Shown here one piece after another: positions 1 through 6,047 of a stretch of 7,247 bases of DNA. The DNA comes from Pseudomonadota bacterium. Lineage in GTDB: Bacteria; Pseudomonadota; Gammaproteobacteria; Burkholderiales; Ferrovaceae. The DNA is taken from assembly GCA_021804345.1 (NCBI GenBank), contig JAJZHV010000052.1, positions 1 through 7,247 of the forward strand. Direction: 5' to 3'. Positions within the stretch are counted from its first letter, which is position 1, and every line of letters starts with the position of its first letter. Under the pieces are notes generated by a model. It was not told the DNA's origin, made no database searches, and saw only the letters and a list, made by a program, of their open reading frames with translations. A program made the position numbers and the translations under genes.

Positions 1-897
1 ACTATTTTTGATCAGTGCCCGTTGGGTGATTTCCCCGTGTCCTTCGATATTGGGAGGCCGGGTTTCCAGGCGCACCACATGGGGTTGTTGCAAACGCAGT
101 TCGGCCGCATCCTCGATGGTTACGATGCGCTCGTCTTCCGGAATGTAACTGGACAACAGATTGAGCAGCGTAGTCTTGCCGCTTCCCGTCCCTCCTGAGA
201 TGAGCAGATTGGTTTTGGCTTTTACCATGGCCGCCAGCAAAAAGGCCATGTCCTGGGTCATGCTGCCATAGCGGATCAGATCTTCGGTGCGTAGGGGGTG
301 GGCCGAGAACTTGCGAATGGATAAGGCGGCACCGTCCAGCGCCAGTGGCGAGACGATGGCATTGACCCGGGAACCATCCGCCAGACGCGCATCTACCATG
401 GGACTGGATTCATCCACGCGCCGACCGATACGAGAGACGATCTTGTCGATGATGCGCATCAGATGCATGTCGCTTTGAAAACGCACCTTGGTGCGTTCCA
501 GCTTTCCCCGTCGTTCCACATAGACCACGAAGGGACCGTTCACCAGAATATCCGAAATGCTGGGATCGGAGAGCAAGGGCTCTAGAGGGCCTAGGCCGAC
601 CACTTCGTTCTGAATTTCTGCAATCAGGGTGTGATGCGACTGCTCGCCCAATACCACCCCATGCTCCTTCAGGTAATCCTCGATATACAGGGCGATGCGC
701 TGCTTGAGCTCTTCGTCGGTAATCTTACCCAGAATGGACAGATCAAACTTCTTCAGCAGATCCTGATGGATGTCGGTGCGTAATTTTTGGGTATCTGCAC
801 TTTGCTGGGTTTGCATGCCCCGGGCCATGTCGGCCTCGGAGGTTTCTTCCTTGGCTGGTTGTGTGGTGGCCGTATTAAGTAATTCACGCAGGGACAT
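1..897 (-). CDS. cpaF: CpaF/TadA pilus assembly motor ATPase (partial, C-terminus off window)
   Basis: Cytoplasmic secretion ATPase of the type II/IV family (GspE/VirB11-like) that powers Flp pilus assembly. The 299 codons present cover the N-terminal domain and the first part of the ATPase core. Seen directly: a charged, Gln-rich N-terminus; a conserved block around residues 98-140 ([17 protein letters not shown]); a Walker A motif GGTGSGKT at 235-242 with K241; the Asp-box stretch TIEDAAEL at 260-267; and the ETRPPNIEG segment at 278-286. The family is usually about 420-480 residues, so Walker B and the His box should lie left of position 1. The ATG at 895-897 is the first in frame after an in-frame stop at 907-909. 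It is preceded by a good Shine-Dalgarno (GAGGGGG, about 5 bases away). A 93-base gap separates it from cpaE, so it may be translated independently. The identification is very secure. Confidence 0.96.
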   Translation of the reverse strand, partial: MSLRELLNTATTQPAKEETSEADMARGMQTQQSADTQKLRTDIHQDLLKKFDLSILGKITDEELKQRIALYIEDYLKEHGVVLGEQSHHTLIAEIQNEVVGLGPLEPLLSDPSISDILVNGPFVVYVERRGKLERTKVRFQSDMHLMRIIDKIVSRIGRRVDESSPMVDARLADGSRVNAIVSPLALDGAALSIRKFSAHPLRTEDLIRYGSMTQDMAFLLAAMVKAKTNLLISGGTGSGKTTLLNLLSSYIPEDERIVTIEDAAELRLQQPHVVRLETRPPNIEGHGEITQRALIKNS

Positions 898-990
898 GAC
901 ACCCCCTCAGGAACAGCGCAGCTCCCTTGGGCGCGCCACACCCCCAGGGCCCTGAACCAGGCCGTAACTGGTCAACCTGAGCCGCCGCCT
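898..990. other. 93-base gap between cpaE and cpaF
   Basis: This is the longest gap inside the left operon. It contains a perfect 10-base palindrome CAGGGCCCTG (945-954), a 5-base stem ACCAG/CTGGT with a 7-base loop (956-972), and the cpaF Shine-Dalgarno next to the ATG. There is no T-tract, so neither element looks like an intrinsic terminator. No small gene is supported here. Confidence 0.5.
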
Positions 991-2190
991 TCATGCGCCA
1001 GGGGCCATCCGTCGCACCACGCGTCCCCAGGCTTCCCCCAGGGAGAACCGAGAGTTGGGGTGTGTGCTTGCACTGCGCTTGCCCACCAATTGATCGGCCC
1101 ACAGGGCCAGCGCCAAGGATAACTCGCCCCTGGGGGCAATCTCGTACAAGGGTTTGCCGGAGTTGATGGCAGCCGTGGCATTGACGAAATCATTGGGGAT
1201 TTTCAGATGAAACTGGGTTTGCAAGGCCTCTTCAATTTTCCCGAGTGGGATATCCTCTGTTTTTCCCTGACGGTTGACCACGATCCTGATTTTGGACTCG
1301 GGGTAATGCAGGGCGCGAAACATGCGTTGCAAGCGTTGCGCACCCCGCACAAAGGGCAGCACCGTCTGCATGATGGGATAGATGGTGTCGGATCGATCCA
1401 TGACCCTCAGGGATAAGGGGTCCAGGGTGCGCTCCAGATCCACGAAGATGAATTCGAAGTGCTGGGTGGCCACGCTCAAGATGCCGTCCAGTTGATCGGG
1501 GGTCACGCCAATAGCCTGTTCGGGATTGGAGGGCGCCCGCAACAACCAGGTGCTCTTGCCGATCTTGATACAGGCGTTTTCTAGAGAGGGGCCATCCAGA
1601 TCGGTCCGGCGGATGATATCCCCCAGACTGCGCGGACTGGCATCATCGGTGATGTAAAAAGAGGCATCGGAAAATTGCAGGTCCAGATCCAACAGAAGCA
1701 CTTTCTTGTGGTGCAGTTCTCCCAGGGTATAGGCCAAATTGGCTGCCAAAAAGGACGTGCCACTGCCTCCCTTGCAGGGAATGAAGGAAAAAATTTTGCC
1801 CACACTGGGAATGCCGTGAATGGCCGCCAGGCGAATATGCGCCCGCTCGATGACTCCCACCAGTTCCTGCGCAAGCTCAGCGCGGGCGATCACATCGCGC
1901 ACGCCCACACGCATGGCCTGCATCAACACGCGATCCAGATCGCCGGTCAGGATCAGGGCGGTGGTGGCTTGCGGGTGACGCAGGTTAAACAACTCCACAG
2001 CGGACCAATCCAAGGCTTCTACATCTTGACAGTCTAGGATCAGTAACTCGGTCTGTGCCACCTCGGGATGGTCGATGTCGATGCGTTCACAGGATTTTTC
2101 GATCCAGACCAGTTGATCCGCCCCGCAGCGTTCCGCCAGCACCGTGCGCAGTTCCGGGGGTTTATGCAGGGAATAGACAGTAACATTCAT
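991..2190 (-). CDS. cpaE: CpaE/TadZ pilus localisation ATPase (MinD/ParA-like)
   Basis: A 399-residue protein of the TadZ/CpaE family, which in known systems places the Tad machine in the cell. Residues 1-120 look like an atypical receiver domain (hydrophobic strand ELLILD at 48-53). Residues 132-370 are a MinD/ParA-type ATPase: deviant Walker A KGGSGTS at 140-146, the LLLDLDLQFSDAS strand/switch at 165-177, and a Walker B-like FIFVDLER at 248-254. The signature lysine K140 is kept, but the usual P-loop lysine position is T145. CpaE/TadZ proteins often lack that lysine, so this does not by itself mean a dead enzyme. The start ATG at 2188-2190 lies 19 bases after the lipoprotein stop and has no recognisable Shine-Dalgarno, only pyrimidine-rich sequence. 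Translation is probably coupled to the gene before it. Confidence 0.94.
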   Translation of the reverse strand: MNVTVYSLHKPPELRTVLAERCGADQLVWIEKSCERIDIDHPEVAQTELLILDCQDVEALDWSAVELFNLRHPQATTALILTGDLDRVLMQAMRVGVRDVIARAELAQELVGVIERAHIRLAAIHGIPSVGKIFSFIPCKGGSGTSFLAANLAYTLGELHHKKVLLLDLDLQFSDASFYITDDASPRSLGDIIRRTDLDGPSLENACIKIGKSTWLLRAPSNPEQAIGVTPDQLDGILSVATQHFEFIFVDLERTLDPLSLRVMDRSDTIYPIMQTVLPFVRGAQRLQRMFRALHYPESKIRIVVNRQGKTEDIPLGKIEEALQTQFHLKIPNDFVNATAAINSGKPLYEIAPRGELSLALALWADQLVGKRSASTHPNSRFSLGEAWGRVVRRMAPGA

Positions 2191-2197
2191 ACGGGAC

Positions 2198-2215
2198 GTT
2201 CAAGGAGGTTCAAGG
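2198..2215. repeat. Direct repeat of GTTCAAGG with 10-base period before cpaE
   Basis: On the plus strand GTTCAAGG occurs at 2198-2205 and again at 2208-2215, with two bases between. Read in the gene direction it is CCTTGAAC twice, spanning the lipoprotein stop and the upstream region of cpaE. It could be two helical-turn-spaced half sites or a small duplication. Confidence 0.6.
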
Positions 2216-2533
2216 GGTGGTACCCAGCGCAGCTGGGACGGTCATGGGGGAAGATCCGGCAGAGCCCAGTCCCACCGAAAAACTGCTGGTTGGGGGCGGT
2301 GGGGACACCGAGGTGGCCACATAGCGGTCCATGACGGCCTTGGCCGATGCGCCGTCCAACCCCTGCGGGCCCGTTACCGGAACCCCCTGGGGATGAATGA
2401 TCTGTTGGGCCAGCGTGCCCTGCACCGCCTCTCCAAAACTGGACTCCACCTGAAAGCGATCGGCGGCACAAGCGGTCAGTAACAGCACACACAAAAGGGC
2501 CAAGGGGGCCTGCAGAGCGCGCGAAGAGGTCAT
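2210..2533 (-). CDS. Short Tad-locus lipoprotein in the CpaD position
   Basis: A 107-residue predicted outer-membrane lipoprotein. It has a short N-terminus, a hydrophobic stretch (residues 8-20) and a lipobox LTAC with the lipidated cysteine at C22. After it come [12 protein letters not shown] (33-44), a [12 protein letters not shown] segment (60-71) and a low-complexity Pro/Ser/Gly tail. From memory, this pattern of FG-AV, then Q-P-G, then DG-A-A-RY resembles small lipoproteins found between the secretin and cpaE genes in proteobacterial Tad loci. Classical CpaD is about twice as long. Its start overlaps the cpaC stop as ATGA, with a GGAG 11 bases upstream, so it is translationally coupled to the secretin. 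Likely role, by inference: a pilotin or structural partner of the CpaC secretin. No gene symbol is assigned because homology to CpaD proper cannot be shown here. Confidence 0.85.
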   Translation of the reverse strand: MTSSRALQAPLALLCVLLLTACAADRFQVESSFGEAVQGTLAQQIIHPQGVPVTGPQGLDGASAKAVMDRYVATSVSPPPPTSSFSVGLGSAGSSPMTVPAALGTTP

Positions 2534-3795
2534 GGTGCAGTCGACTCCATTTTTCCACCCAGTTGAAATTCGATCCGGGTTGGTTCCTTGAATTGATCCG
2601 TGGGCACGGGTAGTGGCCCATTCGAGGGCTTGACCAGATGCGGCGTAATCACAAAGACCAGCTCGGTGCGGTTGTTCTGAAACTCACTGCTGCGAAACAA
2701 GGCCCCAAAAATGGGCAGTTCGCCCAATACCGGAAAAGCCTTGATGGCCTCGGTCACACTGTTGTTGATCAGGCCGCCAATGGCAAAACTCTGTCCATCG
2801 TTCAATTGTACCGTGGTGGAGGCGCGCCGGGTGGTAATGGTGGGAATGACAGTCTGGGAGGCCCCCGAGCCAAAGGTGGTGCCCGTGGAGGAGAGTTCGG
2901 AGACTTCCGGAGTCACCCGCAGATTGATTTTTCCGCCCTCCAGCACCGTGGGCAAAAATTTCAGCCCCACACCAAAGAGTTCTTCCTGCAGGGTGATGGC
3001 CGTGGTGCCATATCCCGTGCTTTGCGGTACGGGAATGTAGATTTTGCCCCCGGACAGAAAGGAGGCTTCCTGTCCACTGATGGCTACGATATTAGGTTCG
3101 GCCAGAATTTTGGCGCGCCCGTCATTGATTTCTGCATCTAGGGTGAAATTGGTGAGTCCTTGCCCAAAGGTGAGCGAGCCCGCACTGCCCGAAGAAAAAC
3201 CCAGATTGGCGGCAGCGGCCGACCCGTGGGAGTTTCGGGACAGCAGGCTGCCCCCCAATTTGTCATCCAGAGTTTTCTGGATTTCGGCCACGCGCACTTC
3301 CAGCAACACCTGAGCCGGGTCCTGGGTACCCAGCAGATCGATGATTTTTTTTCCGCCAAATTGCTCGGTCAATTGCACGATTTGGCGCACAGCCACGGCA
3401 TCGGTGGCGACTCCAGTGAGCACGAAGGAGTCTCCGGCGGCGGCCACATGTATATTTTTTTCCGCGGGCAGTAGTTCCTGCAATTTCAGTTGCAAGGCAG
3501 ACACATCGATGCCGACCACGGCCTCGAGCAGGCGCGTCTGGCCATCCGCCGTCCACAGATAGACATTGGTGGTGCCGGCCTTCTTGCCCACCAGATACAC
3601 CTCCTGTTTGCGCACCAGACTGATATCCAGCACCTCGGGGTTGCCCACCGAGACCCGAATCAGCTCGGCCTTGGCGGGCACGCGCAGGGTTTTTCCCACC
3701 ACCAGGGTGATGGGTGCGGAGTCTGACTCCGGCGCGGGCGCACCCCATGCCGGGGTCAATAACAATGCAAGCAGAAGCGCAATGAGTATTTTCAT
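2530..3795 (-). CDS. cpaC: CpaC/RcpA outer-membrane secretin
   Basis: A 421-residue secretin that forms the outer-membrane channel for the Flp pilus. Residues 1-18 form a Sec signal peptide (MKI, Leu/Ala-rich core, cleavage near AWGA). Residues about 28-97 match the pilus-secretin N-terminal domain (VRVSV-like strand, GNPEVLDI at 51-58, [10 protein letters not shown] at 72-81). Residues about 100-150 form a BON-like periplasmic segment. Residues about 160-390 are the secretin core: [10 protein letters not shown] at 163-172, [11 protein letters not shown] at 231-241, the [14 protein letters not shown] signature at 329-342, and FVITPHLV near the end. It is at the short end for the family but complete. 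The gene starts 9 bases after the cpaB stop and ends in an ATGA overlap with the lipoprotein gene. No Shine-Dalgarno precedes the ATG. The signal peptide leaves no doubt about the start. Confidence 0.96.
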   Translation of the reverse strand: MKILIALLLALLLTPAWGAPAPESDSAPITLVVGKTLRVPAKAELIRVSVGNPEVLDISLVRKQEVYLVGKKAGTTNVYLWTADGQTRLLEAVVGIDVSALQLKLQELLPAEKNIHVAAAGDSFVLTGVATDAVAVRQIVQLTEQFGGKKIIDLLGTQDPAQVLLEVRVAEIQKTLDDKLGGSLLSRNSHGSAAAANLGFSSGSAGSLTFGQGLTNFTLDAEINDGRAKILAEPNIVAISGQEASFLSGGKIYIPVPQSTGYGTTAITLQEELFGVGLKFLPTVLEGGKINLRVTPEVSELSSTGTTFGSGASQTVIPTITTRRASTTVQLNDGQSFAIGGLINNSVTEAIKAFPVLGELPIFGALFRSSEFQNNRTELVFVITPHLVKPSNGPLPVPTDQFKEPTRIEFQLGGKMESTAP

Positions 3796-3804
3796 GGAGG
3801 TGGT

Positions 3805-4680
3805 CTATCGGGAAGAAACGGGGGCCATGGCCGCGGTGGTGCCGCGAATGACTTCCACCGTATGAAGCGCCCGCAGGGCCACAGGGTCCTCCTGGGCAGA
3901 GGTGGGATGATCGACTGTGGGGGGCAGCGGCTCCCGTTTGATGGAATGCGGGGCAGCCGGTTCTGGCAAGGGGTTGGGCAGGTCCAGCAGTTCGCTTTTA
4001 TGCACACCGTGGGTGCTGACCGTGGCCTCATCCAGTTCGTTGCGCAGAGCCAGGGTCAGGGTCCCCACACTGCCCGCCAGGTCCAGTTTTTCGGCCTGTT
4101 GGGGGCTGACTTCCAGAGTGACGGTATTCACCACCTTGGCCTTGACGTCATCCTTCAGGGCTGCATCCTGAGCCACGGCTAGCACGGGAATCTTTTGCAG
4201 TACGATCTTGGATATCATATGTCCCTGCTCTTCCTGCAGGGTAACCACCACATCCACCAGGCTGCCCGGCAAGGCGAAGCCCGCCACGCCCCCCACTTCG
4301 TTCACATGGATGCTCACGGCCCGCAGGCCCGGCTGGAGCATGGCAGAAAGCCCCGCCCGATTCCCCAGGGGGGCCAGCTTGGCCTCCAGCAGGGGCTCGC
4401 CCGGGGCAAGGGGCACTTTCAGGACCCGGTTGTTGAGCGCCGCGGGGTTGCTGAAGCTGCCGGGCAAGGGGTTGTCCAGGGGCCAATCCACCAGCTTCAA
4501 CTGGCTGGGAGCCAGACGGGAGCCGGCACTCAGGGGGGCAGCCGCCACCACCAGATGGGTCAGTTTGGCTGTGGTGCGCACCTCCACCTGGCGCGTAACC
4601 CACCGAAAGCCGCCCCAGACGGCCAGCAAACTGAGCAACAGAGAGAACAACAGAAACAACAGGGCCCGATTTTTGATCAT
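3805..4680 (-). CDS. cpaB: CpaB/RcpC pilus assembly protein
   Basis: A 291-residue periplasmic protein anchored by an N-terminal membrane segment (residues 6-24). A SAF-type domain follows at about 41-105: VVAAAPLSAGSRL, then the VDWP motif at 64-67 and VLKVPLAPGEPLL at 87-98. The RcpC/CpaB domain follows at about 118-215 (VSIHVNEVGGVAGFALPGS, then VDVVVTLQ). In known Tad systems CpaB/RcpC works with the secretin complex in the periplasm. The C-terminal tail (about 230-265) is proline-rich, then there is a short weakly conserved end. The start overlaps the cpaA stop by 4 bases (ATGA), so the two are translationally coupled. The upstream Shine-Dalgarno is poor. The gene ends just before cpaC. 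Confidence 0.94.
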   Translation of the reverse strand: MIKNRALLFLLFSLLLSLLAVWGGFRWVTRQVEVRTTAKLTHLVVAAAPLSAGSRLAPSQLKLVDWPLDNPLPGSFSNPAALNNRVLKVPLAPGEPLLEAKLAPLGNRAGLSAMLQPGLRAVSIHVNEVGGVAGFALPGSLVDVVVTLQEEQGHMISKIVLQKIPVLAVAQDAALKDDVKAKVVNTVTLEVSPQQAEKLDLAGSVGTLTLALRNELDEATVSTHGVHKSELLDLPNPLPEPAAPHSIKREPLPPTVDHPTSAQEDPVALRALHTVEVIRGTTAAMAPVSSR

Positions 4681-5138
4681 GGTGTACCCAGGGGTCCGAA
4701 AAATACCAGCAGAGCATGGGGCGCATAGTGCACCAACCAGAGATAGCCTGATACCCCGAGCAGGATGGCAGCGGCATAGGGCAAGGTGGTGCTGCTCATG
4801 AAGCCCAGATAAAACAGCGCCAGGGCACCACCGGAGAGGGTGGTGAGCAGAACACTAACCAGCGCTGCCTTCAGGCCCAGAAAACTACCCGCCAGAGCCA
4901 TCAGTTTGACGTCTCCCGCCCCCAAAACCCCGCGCAGGTACAGGGGCAGAAAGCAGCAACCGCCCAGCAACAACCCCCCCAGGAACTGCCCCAGGGGCAA
5001 TGCGCCACCAAGGACAAAACCCAGGGACAGGGCTAATCCGCTTAGTATGAGCCTATTCGGTATTTTGCGCGAACGCACATCGCCAACGGCTGCCAGCAGC
5101 AGCACGGCCAGCAGGGTACTGCTGGCGGCGTCAGTCAC
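4677..5138 (-). CDS. cpaA: CpaA/TadV prepilin peptidase (A24 family, short form)
   Basis: A 153-residue polytopic inner-membrane aspartyl protease that removes leader peptides from Flp and from TadE/TadG-type pseudopilins. Both family motifs are present: D20 in GDVRSRKIPN (19-28) and D76 in GAGDVKL (73-79). Several hydrophobic segments surround them. It lacks the N-terminal methylase domain of PilD, as expected for the Tad type. The start is GTG at 5136-5138. No in-frame ATG exists between the upstream in-frame stop (the flp TAA at 5181-5183) and D20, and the Shine-Dalgarno is weak, so the true start is the least certain in the operon. The gene lies 42 bases after flp and overlaps cpaB by 4 bases. 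Confidence 0.93.
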   Translation of the reverse strand: MTDAASSTLLAVLLLAAVGDVRSRKIPNRLILSGLALSLGFVLGGALPLGQFLGGLLLGGCCFLPLYLRGVLGAGDVKLMALAGSFLGLKAALVSVLLTTLSGGALALFYLGFMSSTTLPYAAAILLGVSGYLWLVHYAPHALLVFFGPLGTP

Positions 5139-5180
5139 GCGTTGGCGATACCTGGAGCATGCGCGGATGGCGCCAGGGCA

Positions 5181-5351
5181 TTAAATCACGCCCCCCACAC
5201 TGGTGAAGACACCACTGACATCACCCTGAAGCGTTTTGACAGCAGCGATGATTGCTGCGGCAATCAGGGCAGCCAACAGGGCATATTCGATGGCGGAAAT
5301 GCCCTCGTCGGCGCGCAGGAATTTTTTGACAATCTGGAGGATGGTAGACAT
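5181..5351 (-). CDS. flp: Flp major prepilin
   Basis: A 56-residue type IVb prepilin, the main subunit of the Flp pilus. The leader contains basic residues (K9, K10, R13) and ends at G17. The predicted mature N-terminus is ISAIEY (18-23), which has the Flp hallmark Glu at +5 and Tyr at +6. A continuous hydrophobic alpha helix follows (24-38, Ala/Leu/Ile-rich). The short C-terminus is LQGDVSGVFTSVGGVI. The mature pilin would be 39 residues. The ATG at 5349-5351 has a strong Shine-Dalgarno (AAAGGAGA, about 6 bases upstream), the best in the minus-strand operon. This fits a gene that must be translated far more than its neighbours. It is first in the operon and the only flp copy in the window. 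Confidence 0.95.
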   Translation of the reverse strand: MSTILQIVKKFLRADEGISAIEYALLAALIAAAIIAAVKTLQGDVSGVFTSVGGVI

Positions 5352-5366
5352 GTGAATCTCCTTTGT
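5352..5366 (-). promoter_or_regulatory. Strong Shine-Dalgarno of flp
   Basis: Read on the minus strand, AAAGGAGATTCAC precedes the flp ATG. The GGAG core is 7-8 bases from the start. This is the clearest ribosome binding site in the left arm and contrasts with the weak or absent sites of cpaA, cpaB, cpaC and cpaE. Confidence 0.8.
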
Positions 5367-5372
5367 AGGTGT

Positions 5373-5409
5373 TACTGTTATGATTGCTGTAGTGAATCGC
5401 AGACTTCAA
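5373..5409 (-). promoter_or_regulatory. Possible sigma70-type promoter for the flp operon
   Basis: On the minus strand, a TTGAAG hexamer (5409-5404, 4 of 6 matches to TTGACA) is followed 18 bases later by AATCAT (5385-5380, 4 of 6 matches to TATAAT). This would put the RNA start about 22 bases upstream of the flp ATG. The match is weak. The palindrome at 5432-5446 offers an alternative TATAAA -10 on this strand but has no good -35. A promoter must exist in this region because the operons diverge, but its position is unproven. Confidence 0.22.
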
Positions 5410-5439
5410 CTTACACCGGGAAACTGTACACTTTATATC
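5410..5439 (+). promoter_or_regulatory. Possible promoter for the tadE operon
   Basis: CTTACA (5410-5415, 4 of 6) and TATATC (5434-5439, 4 of 6) are separated by 18 bases on the plus strand. TATAAA at 5441-5446 is a better -10 match but has no -35 at the right distance. No sigma54 GG/GC pair with correct spacing was seen. This is a candidate only. Confidence 0.22.
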
Positions 5440-5446
5440 ATATAAA
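5432..5446. promoter_or_regulatory. Perfect AT-rich palindrome between the divergent operons
   Basis: TTTATAT-C-ATATAAA is a perfect inverted repeat with 7-base arms and a single central base. It lies about 80 bases upstream of flp and about 106 bases upstream of tadE. Because of the symmetry, each strand carries a TATAAA hexamer, so it could be a shared -10 region for bidirectional transcription. It could instead be an operator for a dimeric regulator. Immediately beside it is a weaker dyad, AAAcTGTACAcTTT, at 5421-5434. The symmetry is seen in the sequence; the function is inferred. Confidence 0.4.
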
Positions 5447-5514
5447 TCAGCGAATAAAACATCTTTTTCCACAGCGCATCACGAAAAAAAAACACGCTTG
5501 ATGAGGCTTGATAA

Positions 5515-5556
5515 ATGTTATTATTTCCCACCAACCTGTCCACTGGATGTTCATGA
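5515..5556 (+). CDS. Possible 13-codon leader ORF coupled to tadE
   Basis: ATG at 5515-5517 is preceded by GAGG (5503-5506) with 8-base spacing, the best ribosome binding site on the plus strand in this region. It opens a 13-codon frame (MLLFPTNLSTGCS) that ends with TGA at 5554-5556. That stop overlaps the tadE ATG (5553-5555) as ATGA, the same junction type seen elsewhere in this locus. The tadE ATG has no Shine-Dalgarno of its own. The simplest reading is a short leader that delivers ribosomes to tadE by translational coupling. The peptide matches no family I recognise, and at this length chance is possible. Confidence 0.35.
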   Translation: MLLFPTNLSTGCS

Positions 5557-6047
5557 TTCCGGTCAAATTTTTTAAAGATCAGCAGGGTACGGCGGCCGTG
5601 GAATTGGCGCTGGTGCTGCCTTTACTCTTGCTGATCGTGTTTGGCATCATCGAATTCGGCATCCTGCTCTACGATCAGGCCATTGTGGTGGCTGCGGCGC
5701 GCGAGGGGGCGCGTTGGGGCGCGGTGCAATCCATTGCCCTGAGCCACCCCATCAGTTGCAGCGATCCCGGTATCAGCACCATCCAGGGGGGAGCACCCGC
5801 CTCCTGCTCTGGAACCGGATCCGGCAACGCGTGCCTGGTGGCCAGCAACTATGGCGCGCAATCCCTCATCACTTTTGGCGCGGCCAGCAGCACCAACCCC
5901 TCGGTCACCGTGGCCTGCGGCCCCACCAACCCCACGATCAGCGTCACCGTCCAGTTTACCTATCAGGGCCTGGGCCTGGGAACCCTGAGCCCCCTGGGCA
6001 ATGGCTCGCGCCAGATCACTTCCACCTCGGTGATGTACTATGAATAG
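5553..6047 (+). CDS. tadE: TadE-like pseudopilin
   Basis: A 164-residue TadE-family minor pseudopilin. The N-terminus has a short basic leader (K5, K8) ending at G12, followed by TAAVELALVLP (13-23) with Glu at +5. A hydrophobic helix to about residue 40 (LLLLIVFGIIEFGILLY) and the family motif AAREGARWGAV (48-58) come next. The leader should be cut by CpaA. The extracytoplasmic part (60-164) is Ser/Gly/Thr-rich and has four cysteines (69, 85, 94, 122) that could form two disulphides. I chose ATG 5553 because it gives a normal 12-residue leader and overlaps the short upstream frame. ATG 5547 or TTG 5508 would only lengthen the leader and have no properly spaced Shine-Dalgarno. The end overlaps the next gene by 8 bases. 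Confidence 0.92.
   Translation: MIPVKFFKDQQGTAAVELALVLPLLLLIVFGIIEFGILLYDQAIVVAAAREGARWGAVQSIALSHPISCSDPGISTIQGGAPASCSGTGSGNACLVASNYGAQSLITFGAASSTNPSVTVACGPTNPTISVTVQFTYQGLGLGTLSPLGNGSRQITSTSVMYYE

Noticed and set aside
945..972. Terminator between cpaE and cpaF
   Set aside because: The palindrome and short stem have no following T-tract, and cpaF belongs to the same assembly system, so termination is not supported.
2187..2621. A 144-codon minus-strand frame over the lipoprotein gene
   Set aside because: It is an alternative frame across the cpaC end and the lipoprotein gene, with no domain or signal. The 107-residue frame has a lipobox and the ATGA junction.
5136..5183. Possible flp-cpaA fusion by stop readthrough, since both genes share one reading frame
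   Set aside because: The separating codon is TAA, an efficient stop, with no readthrough context or structure visible. The shared frame has a one in three chance.
5221..5472. An 83-codon minus-strand frame overlapping flp
   Set aside because: It is out of frame with flp, starts at a GTG with no ribosome site, and encodes a Cys/His/Arg-rich sequence typical of an off-frame reading.
5142..5501. A 119-codon plus-strand frame across the flp gene and the intergenic region
   Set aside because: It runs antisense to flp, whose prepilin motif is unmistakable. Its translation is low in hydrophobic order and resembles no family.
5508..5552. Start of tadE at TTG 5508, or ATG 5547
   Set aside because: TTG 5508 is only one base from the GAGG and would give an atypically long leader. 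ATG 5553 gives a 12-residue prepilin leader and the ATGA overlap.
5501..5575. A 24-codon frame from ATG 5501 in the tadE leader
   Set aside because: No Shine-Dalgarno precedes it, and it ends inside tadE without an informative overlap.
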